Source of the DNA: Cryptomeria japonica
Taxonomy: Eukaryota > Streptophyta > Pinopsida > Cupressales > Cupressaceae
DNA: 64,000 bases
NCBI RefSeq assembly: GCF_030272615.1
Contig: NC_081410.1
Location: 567,071,152-567,135,151, forward strand
Reading direction: 5' to 3'
Positions 37,693 through 50,734 of this stretch are shown here, piece after piece. The notes under the pieces were generated by a model. That model was not told the DNA's origin, did not search any database, and was given only the letters and a program-made list of their open reading frames with translations. Both the position numbers and the translations under genes were made by a program. The number at the start of each line of letters is the position of its first letter. Within the stretch, counting starts at the first letter, position 1.

Positions 37693-39580
37693 TTCCTTAA
37701 ACCATAATTTGCCCTAATTATGTCATGGAAGGGCTTATCGATCACAAAGTTCTTTTCTTAAACAGTTCTTTTCCTTATAAAGTTATTGGTCAGCCCATGA
37801 CTGCGTATACAGTTTTTTTTCGTCAGCATAAATTAGGAAAGCAAAAATGTGTTGAACACTATAGACGAAATTCCTTTGACAGTTCACACTTCTGGATTCT
37901 GTTTACTTTTTCATCTCTATCGATTAGGTTGAATAGTATAAGGGAAATTTCCTCGACTGCGTTAGAAACACAAATTCTATTTGATCGCATTTCTGAAATA
38001 TCTCTTCTTATCATAAAGCCACAGCTGTAATGTACACTATATATATTCATTTAATGCGAATCTATAAATCAGACGTGAAGCAAATCTATTAAACTCTTCA
38101 ACTTCAACCATTTGAATTATTCATAAATCAAGATAAGATTCTTCAACTTCAACTATTTGATTCATAAATAAGATAAGATTTCAGTTACATTAGACGTATC
38201 ATGTTTTGGATGATTCATAAATCATAATAGTTTATTAAGTGGAAAATTGGCTATGTTTTGGAAGATATATTATTACAACATGAAAAAAAAATCTAATAGA
38301 TTGGTTGAAGTTAAATAAATAAAATGTTTTTGTCTCTTAGCTCAAGAGTAAGTAGTATCAATGGGAAAGACATCATGTTATGAATAAAGAAAGGAAATGG
38401 TTTGTTATTGTTGCAATCATTTTGATCATTTTGAACATGAATGTTTCAAGAACAAGAAATATATAACAAACCCTTCTGCCTATTGGTTGCTAATTGCACC
38501 ACAAAACCTTGGGCTGCTAGTTTGATTTGTATTTAATAGTCTCTTTATATACGTAAGAAAAAACTTGTTGTAGTGACTTCCTCATTAGTAATATGTACAT
38601 AACATCATATTTAATGATAATAGATTTCAATAGACTACACTTGGATAGAGATTTGATATATGAAAAATGACAAAGGAATGACTGTACTTTAAGAATCTTA
38701 TGAAAAATAAAATTAAGAATGAGGATAAGATTAAAGACTTATATTTGACTAGATTTCTTGTGGGTTTAACTCAAATTAAATCAGAAAATTATCATTTCAA
38801 ACTCTTAGAATGATAATAATTAAATATTTAATTTATTAAGTAGATAAATGAAAAATAAGAAGTTTCTAATTAAAAGATAAAGTTTACTTGTGAGAAGATA
38901 ATTATGAATTATTTAATTAATTTAATAGATTAATCAATGAGGAAGTTGCTAATTTTGCCTTTATATACTCAACAATGATATGGACTTGTAAAAATGATGC
39001 ATAAGACACTTCAAGAAAACATTAAATAAATGATTAAGGCATGCAATAATGAAGACAAATAATGATGGGAATAAATTAATATAAAAATATATTTGATTAA
39101 TAGAAAGTTTAACTAAAACCTTATAAAGGATATCTTCTCGAAGAACCACAATGAAAAAAGAAACCACCGCCTAAGAATATGATATTTTTTGGGGAGAGAT
39201 TCATATAAACATAATCAAAAAGAGAAAATATAGATATCTGATGATAAGAGTTCAAAATGTATCCTTATTTCATATGGTAAATCTAATGATTATATGATCT
39301 TAAAGAGAAAAGAATTTACATATGTAGACATATCCTTTTTAAGAGTCTAACATTCCATTTATTTACCATATTGATCTAATAAAATAGAAAAATAATAGTG
39401 GTACATAATCATATTCAGCCAAAAAGTTTGAGATAAAACAATAGAGTGTTAACAAATCAATAAAAGAACAAGAATGAATGGATGATCCAAATTCAATATC
39501 ATTATCTAGTACACTAATATAATGAGAAAGGAAAAACACCCATCAAATCATAGGGCTACAAGTTTAGTTATGCATTAATA
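37693..39580. other. Counterpart of PME distal upstream region; no gene recognised
   Basis: Matches 14099-15681. It is the distal upstream flank of the PME gene, left behind without the gene. Frames of 101 and 63 codons overlap antisense and show no domain. Confidence 0.65.
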
Positions 39581-39890
39581 ATATTTTTTCTACATGTGCT
39601 CATGAATTAATCTTTTCTAAGGAAGAAATAATAAAGAAAAATGATAAAGTGCTATTGATCAAGAGATGGATTTAATTCATCAAAATAAAGATATTTTTTC
39701 TTCATGTGCTCATGAATTAATCTTTTCTAAGGAAGAAATAATAAAAGAAAAATGATAAAGTGCTATTGATCAAGAGATGAATTTAATTCATAAAAATAAT
39801 ACACAAGAGATGGTATCATTATTTTTTGGTAAAGAAGATCTCAATCATAAATGGGTACCCAAAATTATCATAATCTTAACTTGTCCTTAT
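39581..39890 (+). pseudogene. copia RT scrap with tandem duplication (copy B)
   Basis: Counterpart of 15682-15990. The 110-bp tandem units start at 39581 and 39691. The YKWVPK codons of copy A read HKWVPK here. Confidence 0.58.
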
Positions 39891-40809
39891 TTTTTATTTA
39901 ATTATATTATAAATTAGCAAAACAAAAGAAATTCAAAATATGCATTGAAGTTCTTGTAATATTAAATTTAAGGTTATCTTTCTAGTGTTGTTATTCCCAA
40001 TGAATGTTGTTATTCAATGTGACATAAATCTTGTTTTCTCTTTTGTAGTTCTATAACTTTTGTGCAGTGTAAATAATGTTTAGTTGTGACACAAATATCT
40101 TGGATGTTAGAATTTACATGCGTTAACAGTCTAAATATGGAGTAATTTTCATTTATATTTATTAGAGAGCTGTATTAAATGGTAAAATGGGCATTATTCT
40201 TTTATCTTTAAAGTTGCATCCAGTTTAGGTTAATTTTTTTATCTTTTAAGTTATCTTAATCTCAACAAAGTTCTTTTAAGGAAGGAAATGATTGGGTAGG
40301 CCCTTGAATGGGGTAGGACAGTTGAACCTATTTCAATAGTTTCAATTATATGTTCATTTAATATTTCAAGGTTGAGAAATTATTTATAATATTTTACTTT
40401 ACCATGTTTCAATAGTTATGATTATGTGTTAATTTAATCTTTAATAGACATGACTTCAAAGTTGTTAGTATTGATTATTAATACTCATAACTAATGAAAT
40501 GTATTGTATAGATTTAAAAAATAATAAATCACGAGATTTGAATTGGCATACCAATAAAATATGATTTCATCATATTTATTTGTTTATGAGAATGAGATAG
40601 CACTTTGGGTGATTTTTGTGTTTTAAATGTAGATCTAAGAATGGTTTTTTCCATTTTGAACCTTATCCTCCCTATTCATGAGTCCTATTTATGATTTATA
40701 CTAACAGTGGTGAAACCAAAATGAAATGAAAAAATCTCGCATCCAATTGATATGATAACATTCTAAAAAGAAAAAAACTCATTGTTCAATGCTTATCTTT
40801 GATATGATT
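39891..40809. other. No gene recognised; right end of copy B
   Basis: Shared with copy A up to about 40592. The last 200 bases may be the C-terminal tail of the adjoining gypsy integrase, but no motif supports this. Confidence 0.5.
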
Positions 40810-41400
40810 CCCTTGAGAGAAACTCTCAATGAATAAATCTATAACTCTAAAGGTGTAATCACATAAGCACTATAAATAAGATTATAATGGGTAGTACCCA
40901 TAGCTATATGAGTACTTGCTTCATAAGACCATAACACATAAGAAAATTGAGTGCACCAATCCTTACAATGTTTATTGATATTGTTTTTAAGTGCTTTCTT
41001 AATTGTTTTATTAGAATCTTTGACTTGACCATTTCATTGAGGATATTATGGTGTAGAGAAATGATGTTGAATGTGAAATTTATCAAGGAACTTACCATAT
41101 ATTTGTTCTTAAATCATGTGCCATTATTAGAAATAAAATTAGAAGGTAAACCAAATCTAAAAATAATTTATCAAGAAGAAACTAAAAAATCACTTTAGTA
41201 GTCATGGAATGAAAGGGAATAGATTTCAAAAATATATGGGAGGACCATTCATTAGCATCTATATTAAAGTAAAAAGAAATCTTAGAATAGGTATCAAAAA
41301 TAAATAGTGAAGTGATATTATGAATAATAAATCGGTAATGCATAGATGAATCGTCAAGGGATATAAGAGCATCAACGCTTTTCGTTGTATCCATATGTCA
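40810..41400 (-). pseudogene. Ty3/gypsy integrase remnant
   Basis: On the minus strand, from about 41140: FGLPSNFISNNGT, then after a shift HHFSTP*YPQ*NGQ, then NKTIKKALK, DWCTQFSYVLWSYEAS, MGTTHYNLIYS and LEL*IYSLRVSL. These follow the gypsy integrase order: FG.P..I.SDNGT, STPYHPQ.NGQ.E..NK, a W.Y.T..T..G.TP..L.YG block, then P.E...S. The catalytic Asp of SDNGT is Asn here. At least three stops and one frameshift are present. The region from 41140 to 41400 probably holds the start of the catalytic core but is harder to read. Confidence 0.75.
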
Positions 41401-42599
41401 ATTATATTTCCATGGAATCATATCTATGATGTAGTAAGAAAAGTACTTTTATAGTGATAAGACTACTTGTCATGATATTGACATAATTTTATTTTTTTTC
41501 TTGATAAGTTCTTGTGAATTATTTTATAATCAACTATGAGTCACCAAAGATATGCAAGTGTTCAATTTCAAGAGATGGAGTGTCACACAAACTAGAAATA
41601 ATATCTTGTTGATGTTCATTGTAGTCACACTTCAACTAAATATAATTTTTAACAAAAAAACCTATCTTTCTCAAAAAGTCAAGGAAACTTGATTTCAAGG
41701 CTCATAATGGTTAGGTCAAAACCCATTGGTTTAACTTTGGGTTTGTTGTTTAGTATTGTTTCATGAGGGGTTCCAATGTATTTCTTTTGAATGAGTAGTG
41801 GTAGTGAGCTAAATTACAAGACTGAACTTTAAATGTGCATTGTTTAACTACTTTTGGACTTGAACGACCTTCTTTTTTTTTAAGAAATTACAAAAAAATT
41901 GGGTAAATAGAAGAATTTATTTCTAAATTTTAGATTTTAGAGTGTGTAAATCCTGAAAATATGAAATGAAAAGGTAGTGAATCTATACTTCACAATAAAA
42001 AATCATAATTTCATGAAAATTCATGCTATCTTTACGAGTAAAGCAACCATTAATAAGTGAAAAAGCATAACACACCAGAAATTGCCCGCATATAACTATG
42101 CATTCACACATTAACAGAGGTACATTGTCTAATTTTCTTAATGGAAATTACCTTGAATCTTTTTAAATTCCATACTATGCAAAGGAACTAAAAACTCAAA
42201 TTCTGCTATCAAAAAGAAATCAAGAAAATCGAACCAAAGAAAGTAGCTAGCTTTTCTTAGCTCCACAAATTTCTACAATTTTGTATCTCCCTAAAATGAT
42301 AATTTGGTTGCCTTTTATAAACATTAGGCTCTAATCAAAACCCACATATGACAAATTTTCCCAATTAGCAAACATAAACTTCTAGATACAACAAAGAAAA
42401 GCTAACTAGGTCAATGGGCTTGTATGAGTGTTTCTCCACAAAAAATTTATACAAATTCTTTATCTCTTGCAGATTGCAATCATTTGTGTGATTTTAATGC
42501 TTTTCTTTCTTAATGTTGTGATATTATTATGAACCTACAGACTTGTAATCCAGCTACTAAAGTGCAAATTTGTCAAGGAAAAATATGGTGTTTGAAATT
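41401..42599. other. No gene recognised
   Basis: A gypsy element on the minus strand would have RNase H and RT here. No YxDD, CHH or similar motif was seen in any frame. The region may be deleted or too decayed. Confidence 0.5.
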
Positions 42600-44345
42600 T
42601 TCTCCTTTTTGACCAATTGATCATCTAGGATTCATATAAATATTTTATTTCTTTGATCTCTTTATCTCTCTACTTGATAGCATACTCATATCCTTAAGTT
42701 GTGTACTCCAATTGGGTTAAATCCCTTATGAACTGAGAACTCACCCCATCTTTTGGGTTGGCTATCAAGTCATTCCAACAATTGCCAAATTATTTTACTA
42801 TCCCCTCATCACTATCGTGCATAATATCTTCAATTAATCCTTCCATGAGGACTTTGATGACCATTTTATCTTTCTTCCTTTCATCACTTAGAGTCTCGAC
42901 CATCATTTTTGTTTCTTTTGCACACTCTTCTAATCGACTCATCTAGCATTCCTCTTATATCTTCCATACACTAATTTTAGGAATTTGATCTTTAGATAAT
43001 AATTTGTTATTTATTAAGGCACTTGTTATCATTTTATCCATTTCTTCTAATCTCTGCAATTCGATTTTAACCCTCTCCATTGTTTCTCTGCACTTTTTCT
43101 ATAACTTGCTTACTTGATCTAATAATTGTGCTAGTGATAAATATCTAGTTACTGCCTTCAGCAATCTGCACCTTACTTTGGTCAAAATGTCCTATATCCA
43201 TTCATCTAAAATTGTATCCTTGCACTTGAAAATAATTATGGTTTCCACTTCTTCCTTGGTCATCAATATTGGGTGTGGTGGTATTTCTTGTAATGTTTGC
43301 CTAGGCTGAACAATCCCCTTAATAAAATAGGTCAATTGATCAATGTGGTTTTCCTTTGTTCCTTCAACTTCTTCTAGTCTTTGCAGTTCATCTATCCTTG
43401 ATTATTTCTAACCCTTCCATGGTCATTCTAGGACCATAAAACCTAGAAGGTTTTCCCAATTTTATGGTGGTAACTTGATATTTTTTTATTGTAATTATTT
43501 GCAGATCATTATATGTTATTGGTTCCGCAACATGCAATTCTTTCTCCCCCTCCACATTAGGATGATTGGTAAATTTATCCTTGATATTTCTTCCTTTCCT
43601 TGCTACCTAAGGGACTCTTAATAAACTATTCAAGTCTAAGGGAACCAATTCTACTTTAATCTTGGGTTACATTTGATGTTGTAGCCATTTTGGTACTTGT
43701 TTTGGCTCTATTCTTTCTATTTGTTGTCATTCAGCATCTCTTTATTTATTATCCTCATTTAATTCTTATACTTTATCTTTCCACAATGATGTAGCCTCAT
43801 TAGCTAACATTTGATCAAGGTTGTAGATTTCTTCTACATCTTTTCCTATCTTCACCGTTTCAGATACATACTCTCCTCTTCCAGGAAGTTGGTCAAGTCC
43901 GACTGTTCTTGTTACTAACTTTTCTAGCCCTAAAGCTTCTTCCATTCTTATTCCCTCACTATTTCCACCTTCTTTTTTAGGAGGATCTTCCTAATTTAGC
44001 CCATCTTTTCCTCCTTCAAGGAAGATTTGTTTCACCTCCATTTGACTCTTGCTAAGAGTACTCAATGCTTCCTCATATTCATGTTCCAGTCACTCCACAA
44101 ATTTATTTTGACCATTTTATTCTCATTTTTCCTCAATATTAGCATTATTTTGTTCATCTCCCTACCCCTCAACTATTTTTAGTGAATTTGGAGATTTATT
44201 TCTTTTTTATCCTACATTCACTTCAGTATTTGTCTCAATCTCAATATCTCCATACCATGATGACTCTATTTCCCCTGTATCTATGAAAACTCCTTGCTCA
44301 ACATGTATGGTCTCATGTAGGCAAAATATTGACTTCCTTTTTAAA
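42600..44345 (-). pseudogene. Long broken reading frame, charged and probably coiled-coil, family unknown
   Basis: From about 44345 downward one minus-strand frame reads HVEQGVFIDTGEIESSWYGD, NGQNKFVE, LSKSQMEVKQIFLEGGKDG, EDPPKKEGGNSEGIRMEEAL, GLDQLPGRGEYVSETVKIG, YNLDQMLANEATSLWKDKV. At about 43390 it shifts to a second frame: LQRLEEVEGTKENHIDQLTY, IPPHPILMTKEEVETIII, LLKAVTRYLSLAQLLDQ, ERVKIELQRLEEMDKMI, RKKDKMVIKVLMEGLIEDIM, NPKDGVSSQFIRDLTQLEY. It spans about 560 codons with roughly a dozen or more stops, many of which could come from Gln or Arg codons by C-to-T change. The text is rich in Lys/Glu with heptad-like Leu/Ile spacing. I recognise no family. It lies on the same strand as, and upstream of, the gypsy integrase remnant, so it could be a gag-like protein of that element, or a separate gene. 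Confidence 0.55.
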
Positions 44346-45826
44346 AATCATGCATTGGCCCTCCCACATATTCACACATTTGCAGGGCTTTCCCTTTATC
44401 TAGTTGTTATGTTTCTACATTTTCTTGTACTATATATTTTAAAATTACCTAATTCGTTTCTAGATACAATTTGAGAATGTTTGGGTAATTGTTCCCTTTA
44501 TTAAGAAGAAGCATTCCCATTATTCCACTCATCACATTGGTCACATATGGAAGCAAATCAAACAAGCTTTCTATAGGCTATACCACTAATATTGATATGG
44601 CTCTCATCACCTATGTAGTTTTTATGGTCGTCGATTGGATAAAATATTATCTAGAAGTGAATTATTTATGGATATAAGTTCGACTAGTCTAATCGTGTGG
44701 GTCTGATATTTTTCTTCTAGCCATTTCATTCAAGTATGGGTCAGTTGTAGTAACCAAGCTTAATTTCTACATACAAAATAAAGTATAGGTAACCTTTCTA
44801 GCCCTATCCTATAATAGTTGTGTATGTATTCATCTCTCATAATTAGAGAAACAAGTAACCCATTCACTATACATGTAATCCTATCCACCCAACATTGTAA
44901 CATAGCTATTTGAGAGCTATATATGTAAAAGGGATAATATATAAGCAAATATAACTTGGAATAATATAAATATTTTAAAATAGCCTCTAAGCCTACATAT
45001 TACTAATTTTATGTCCTTGGGCTTTAAAATGTGTATAGAATAAACCTAAAAGTAATTTTTATGTCATATAGGGATCCACTATACCATGAATATATATGTA
45101 ATATTGAATAAATAAAGAAATAAATAAAAATTCTATAAGGTAGATAAAAGGGGAAAAAAGAACTAAAAAATAAAATAAAATATGTAAACTTGTATATTCT
45201 ACATTAAGGTCAAATATACCATACATATACCTAAATAAAAAAGAATGTGAGCCAAGACAACACAGTAAAATTAGAAATATGTTGGACATAGTATTGAAGA
45301 TAAAATTACCTTTGTTGCAAATTAGGTCCTAACTATAGACATAGAATATATCACACCATATTATTGTACTAAAGGAACACAATGGTAAATATGACACTTT
45401 ATGGGATCAATTGATAAGATTTAACCTTCAATAATCAACAAATTTTAGGTGCAAAAGATAATTCTACAAATAAGATGAAACACAACCCCATATTGATCAC
45501 CTACCCAACACCTCATTATATATAAGTTACTAAACCTATACGACAAAGTTTGTGCTGATTTTTACATATTTTAATGAGTAAATTATCTTTACATTATCAC
45601 ACTTAGTAGAATACATTATTACACAATATATTCTAGTGGGGAACATAGAGACAAATGTTGGTTCGCCTCCCTTAATGATGTTTAAATGTTATAAATTCTA
45701 AGTAATTTATGGGTATAATAAAATCATGTTGCGTGAACTTTGATGAGTATGACAGTAATTTTAATTAAAAAAAATTATTTGTGGCATCCACTTCTTAGAA
45801 ACTGATAATGTGTTTAAGTGAATTAG
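44346..45826. other. No gene recognised
   Basis: AT-rich. A 76-codon minus frame at 45059-45289 is hydrophobic but only because of T-richness. No LTR boundary was found that could cap the neighbouring remnant. Confidence 0.5.
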
Positions 45827-45844
45827 GATTGACACACGTTTATT
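45827..45844. repeat. Target-site duplication of the LINE, 3' side
   Basis: GATTGACACACGTTTATT. It matches 53607-53624 in 16 of 18 positions; both differences are C/T. Confidence 0.85.
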
Positions 45845-46428
45845 TTATTTATTTTTTAATAAAAGTGGATTACTCCACTAAACTTTTTTATTAATATTTT
45901 TATTTTTTATACAGGATTCAAAGAGTATACCGGAGGAAAGAACCCTGGGAAGAAAACCTCTGGTCATAGCTCATAAAATAAACCTATAGTATCTAATAGA
46001 TCAGTTTATACACCCCGCCCAAAACCACATACAAAATGTGGTCACAACACATATAATATCAGTTTTGCATAGAGCCCATATGACAATTTGCTAGAAAAAA
46101 CCATCGGATAATTTTCAAATGTAGACTCCACAGCTACTATCAATGGAAGAAGACAAAATTTTCCAAAGCCCTGTGCTAAATCCCATGAGCCAAAAAACCT
46201 TCTTGCGAATAAAGAAAGTATCAAAAAACCTTTGGAAAAACACTACTGTATCAAATACCATGAGCTCGAATTCTCCTCCAGACAACGAACATGAATACTT
46301 AAAATGAAAGGGGAAAGTGGGAATTATTATCATCATAAAATTTTACATCAACATTACTCAAGAAAATCACATAACTATTGTTGTAAACCTTCCCATACCC
46401 TAGAAGGAATTTCCTCAAAACCCACCTC

Positions 46429-49400
46429 TCACTGATTAGCATTTCTATCAATGGCTAAATTTGCCAAATAATCCGCAATCTTATTAACTTCTCTATAACA
46501 ATGGGATACCAAGAAAGATTCAAACAATTCTAATTTTTGTAAAATGGGATCGAGTATATACTGCAAATTCCAACAATTTGATTTCTTTTTCATAACACAT
46601 TGAATAATAACCATAGAATTATCTTCAATAATTAAGTCCTTAATTCCCAAAGACATTGCCATATCCAATCCAAAAGACAAAGCATGAAATTCCGCATAAT
46701 TGTTAGTTTTAAAACCAATAACATGACACTTAGCTTTAATAAAATTTGCATTGTGATCATAAATTACCATGCCTACCCTAGCCAGCCCAAGGTTACCACG
46801 AGATGCCCCATCAAAATTCAGTTTAAAGCGCCCCTGCGGAGGATGTTTCCATCTAGCAGAGCATCTCTTACCTATTGCATCATTCTTTTTAAAAATTGAA
46901 CCATGAGAGGGTAAAACTAACAGCATCTTCCAAACTCTAGTAACTCTACTATCCTAGTGCAAAAAAGAAGTAAGATTTTCCAAATTCTTATAAATAAATG
47001 ACAAAGCAACCTCAGAGATTGAAGACTCAATTTTTAATAGAACCTCAGATACAGGAGACCTTGTTTTTTTAAATATCTTATTGTTTCTCTCTAGAAAAAC
47101 ATTCTAAATCACAATAGATGGAGATATGATCCAAAGGCATGCGTAAAAAGATGAGGCAAACATAAAGGGCCAAGATCTAAAATGGGAAATGAGATCCTTA
47201 CCAATAACAAAGGATATATTTAACTTCTCAAACAACCACTACCAACATTCATAAGCATAATCATGATGTAGGAATAGGTGTGAAGAAGATTCCAAATTTT
47301 TGTTACAAATGACACAAGGGAAAACAACAGTAATACCAAGCTTGTCTAGTCTCATACCTGTAAGGATTCTATCCTGAACTATTGACCAAGTAAAGGCTCC
47401 ATCTTTAGGAAGACAAGCCGAATGCCAAAACAACTTATAAGCCCAAGATGATAAGTCTTTAGCAACTATAAGAGAGTTGTAACCATCTTTAACAGTGTAC
47501 TTACCATAAATATTCTTTGTCCAAATAAGTTCATCCTCATAATCAGAAAGAAATATAATTCTATCCCCCAAAATCTTCTCAAAATCTAATTTCATACTTT
47601 GATCAACATCTAAGAAATCAATCTACTTCCATCTAGCTAGCTTAAGGGGTCCACTAGTCACAATTTCAAAATAATATGCTTCAAAAACACCCCAAAGGGA
47701 GGAAAGAACAGTGATCAGAGGAGACCAATCCCTAATATTCACCAAAGGTGTGTTTCTATTCCATAGTTCATCCCAGAATCTGACCTTTCTACCATTATGA
47801 ACAATCCATAAGAGATGAGGCAAAATAATTGATCTACATTTACAAAGGAAATTCCAAATAGTAGAACCCGAAGGCAAATTTGAGACTTTAAAAATGTACT
47901 CTCTTGGTCCATTATTTAAATATTTGGCAAACATAATCTGTGCCCATAAGGAGCCAGGCTTGTCATATAATTTCCAAACCAACTTAGCACCTAAGGCTAA
48001 ATTATGATTCTCCAGACTCTGAATTCCTATTCCCCCAAGTTCCTTAGGCAAACATACCTTATCCCATGCAACTAAAGGGAGTTTCTTCTTGTCATCTTTA
48101 TTATTGTTCCCAAAAAAATCTCTAAGAGTATCCTAGAAACTAACAATAGCTGCTTTTGGAGACTTCAAAATAGACATGAGATATATGGGAACAACATTCA
48201 AAATAGACTTGGTGAGAACAATTTTACCCACCAAAGTTAACCATCTATGATTCCATGTGAGAATTCTTTTAGAAATGACCAAAATAATCTTATCCCAAAA
48301 ACCAATCTTATCCTGTTTAACAAAGAAAGGAATCCCAAGGTAAGTACATGGAAGATTTCCAGTCTCAAATCCCCAAAAGGATTGCAACCTATGCTGAACC
48401 AGTTGTGATGTATTAAGGAAAAAATATTTGATTTATCACCATTCACTTTCTGACCAGAAAATGATGCATAATTTTGTATTATTCCTTTAATCACTTTTCC
48501 CTCAACTAATGAAGCATGTCCAAATAACAAAGTATCATCTACAAAGAGACAATGAGAAATACTTTGGGGAATATTCTGAATCCTTATACCTTTCCAAAGC
48601 CCCCCCACTTTAGAAGCCCTAATAGCCCAACTAAAGGTTTCAGCTAGGAGAATAAACAAAAAGGGAGAAAGGGGATCTCCCTGTCTCAAACCCCTAGAGG
48701 AAGTGAAAAAACCACAAGGAGAACCATTAATTAAAACCGAGAATCTTGCAGAAAAAATACATGCACGAATCCATTTGACTCGGGCCTTGGAAAAACCTAA
48801 CTTCTCAAGAATAGCACATAAATCCCCCACTCTACTCTATCGTAAGCCTTCATCATGTCTAGTTTAAGTATCATGGTCGGGGTTCTTTGGGTGGAAATAG
48901 AATGCAGCACCTCATGTGCTACAATTGCACCCTTTGTCGTCTCCCTTTCGGGAACAAAACTACCTTTCTCCAATGAAATGATCCTAGGTAGAATTTTCAC
49001 CAACCTCAGGGAAATTGTCTTCGTAAATATCTTATACAAAGTGTTACATAAAGCAATTGGGCGGAAGTCAGCAAAATTCTTAGTATCCTCTTTTTTAGGA
49101 ATAATTGCAATCATTGTAGTATTAAGTTCTTTTAAAATAGACCTATTTCTCCTAGCTTCCTCGAGAGCCAATAAAACATCATTTCCCACAAAATCCCAAT
49201 ATTTCTGAAAAAATAAAGGAGTAAAACCATCTAGTCCTGGAGCTTTATCCGGATTCATGGAAAAGACAACACTCTTAACTTCTTCAAAGGAAAAGGGAGA
49301 CATCAACATCTTATTGTCTTCCAAAGATACTAAAGGAGGAATATTAGATATAATATCATTGCTGAGATTTCCATTTTCCGAAGATAATAATGACTTAAAA

Positions 49401-50620
49401 AACCTAACTGCCTCTGAAGAAATGTCCTCTGGCACTATCAATAAACTCCCATTTTGACACTGAATACAAGATATCCTATTCTTACATCTTTTAATCTTAG
49501 TTGAAGAATGAAAAAATTTTGTTTTCGTGTCACCATCTAAAAGCCAAAACTCTATAGATTTCTGTCTCCAATAGATTTCCTCTCTAGCTAACACCTCCTC
49601 AAGCTGTAATTTTAGTGACTTCAATTCATCAAAAACTTGTGGTACCATATCATGTTGAAGTACATGAGTATTAAGACACTCAATCATATCTTGAATCCTT
49701 TGTTTCTCCTAAAAAATGTTCTTAAAATGCGAGATATTTCATTCCCTTATATTCAATTTCAAATAACTTAACTTCTTAGCAATCTAAAACATTCGGGACC
49801 TAGCACAAAAAGGACCAGAATTCTACCATTTAATAAGTAGAGGCAAAAAGGAAGAATCCCTAAACCACACAGGCTCAAATTTAAATGGAGACTTAAAAGA
49901 AGCCTTATCCTCAATAATTGAAAGGGAAATTGGAAAATGATCAGAACCCGAGACCGGTAGAATAGAGGAAAAGAATTCAAAATCTGAATCAATCCAATTC
50001 TCAAATAACAAAAACTGATCTAATCTCTTAGCAATCTGAGAAAAATCCCTTCTCATGTTTGTCCATGTGAAAACCCCATTCTAAGACTTACAATAAAAAA
50101 GGCTCATATTAGAAATGAAATCCCCAAAGTCATCCATAATCCTTTTATTAGGGAAAACACCTCCTCTTTTCTCATCTAAATCAGTGATAGCATTAAAATC
50201 ACCCTTGAAGATAATAAAGGAACCATGTTTTAAGAGAGAAGAAATCCTCTTTAATTCAGCCCATAACTTACTCTTCCCTTGAATTCTTGATGGAGCATAA
50301 ATATTAAAAAGACATAATTTAACCTTTGAAATCTTGCTTATAACTAAAGCCAACATCCAATTTGTAGCAGATGCTACTAACTGTACCTCAATATTATAAT
50401 TATTCCAAAGAAGTGCCAAACCTCCTAAAGCACCACAAACTGGAGAAGAAAGAAAATTCCACCTTCTCCAAGATGAAAAAACCAAATCAACAGACTCCTT
50501 TGACAACTTTGTTTCTTGCAACATAAAAATATCACACTTAATTAAGTCCATCTGGGACTTAATTAAGCATCTCTTGTTAGGCGCATTTAACCCCCTAACA
50601 TTCCAAGAAATAATTCTCAT
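46429..50620 (-). pseudogene. LINE ORF2: AP-endonuclease, reverse transcriptase, RNase H (broken)
   Basis: It would nick target DNA and copy the element RNA at the nick. Starts MRIISWNVRGLN. The endonuclease (50620-49850) keeps its key residues: Asn in SWNVRGLN, Glu in LQETKL, GDFNAI, and SDH in GSDHFP. RT (about 49400-48200) shows MNPDKAPGLDGF, IIPKK, DMMKAYDRVEW, GLRQGDPLSPFLF and the catalytic FVDD. The zinc-binding RT-associated domain (zf-RVT type) lies at 47595-47239 with a CVICN block. A plant-type RNase H (46926-46429) has FDGASRGN, NYAEFHAL, IIEDNS and NKIADYLANLA. About 1,397 codons is normal for plant L1. There are frameshifts near 48810 and 48380 and about ten stops. Confidence 0.93.
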
Positions 50621-50734
50621 TGTCCTTGAGGGGAGGCCGATGCTCCCCTTTTCCCATTAATCGGATAATTTTTGCTTTCCCCAAAGCAACCTTGCAAATT
50701 ATGTTTCACAGTCCTTGATCTTGTCACAGGAGGA

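Larger units (their letters stand above)
22291..40592. repeat. Segmental duplication, copy B
   Basis: This is the partner of 1-16665 in direct orientation. Relative to copy A it lacks about 1 kb (the equivalent of 736-1744) at 23017. It also has the equivalent of 11475-14098, including the PME gene, replaced by 32777-37692. Outside these two places it follows copy A with scattered substitutions and short indels. The segment 23017-23500 is almost identical to copy A (about two differences in 480 bp by eye), which is tighter than elsewhere. Confidence 0.93.
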
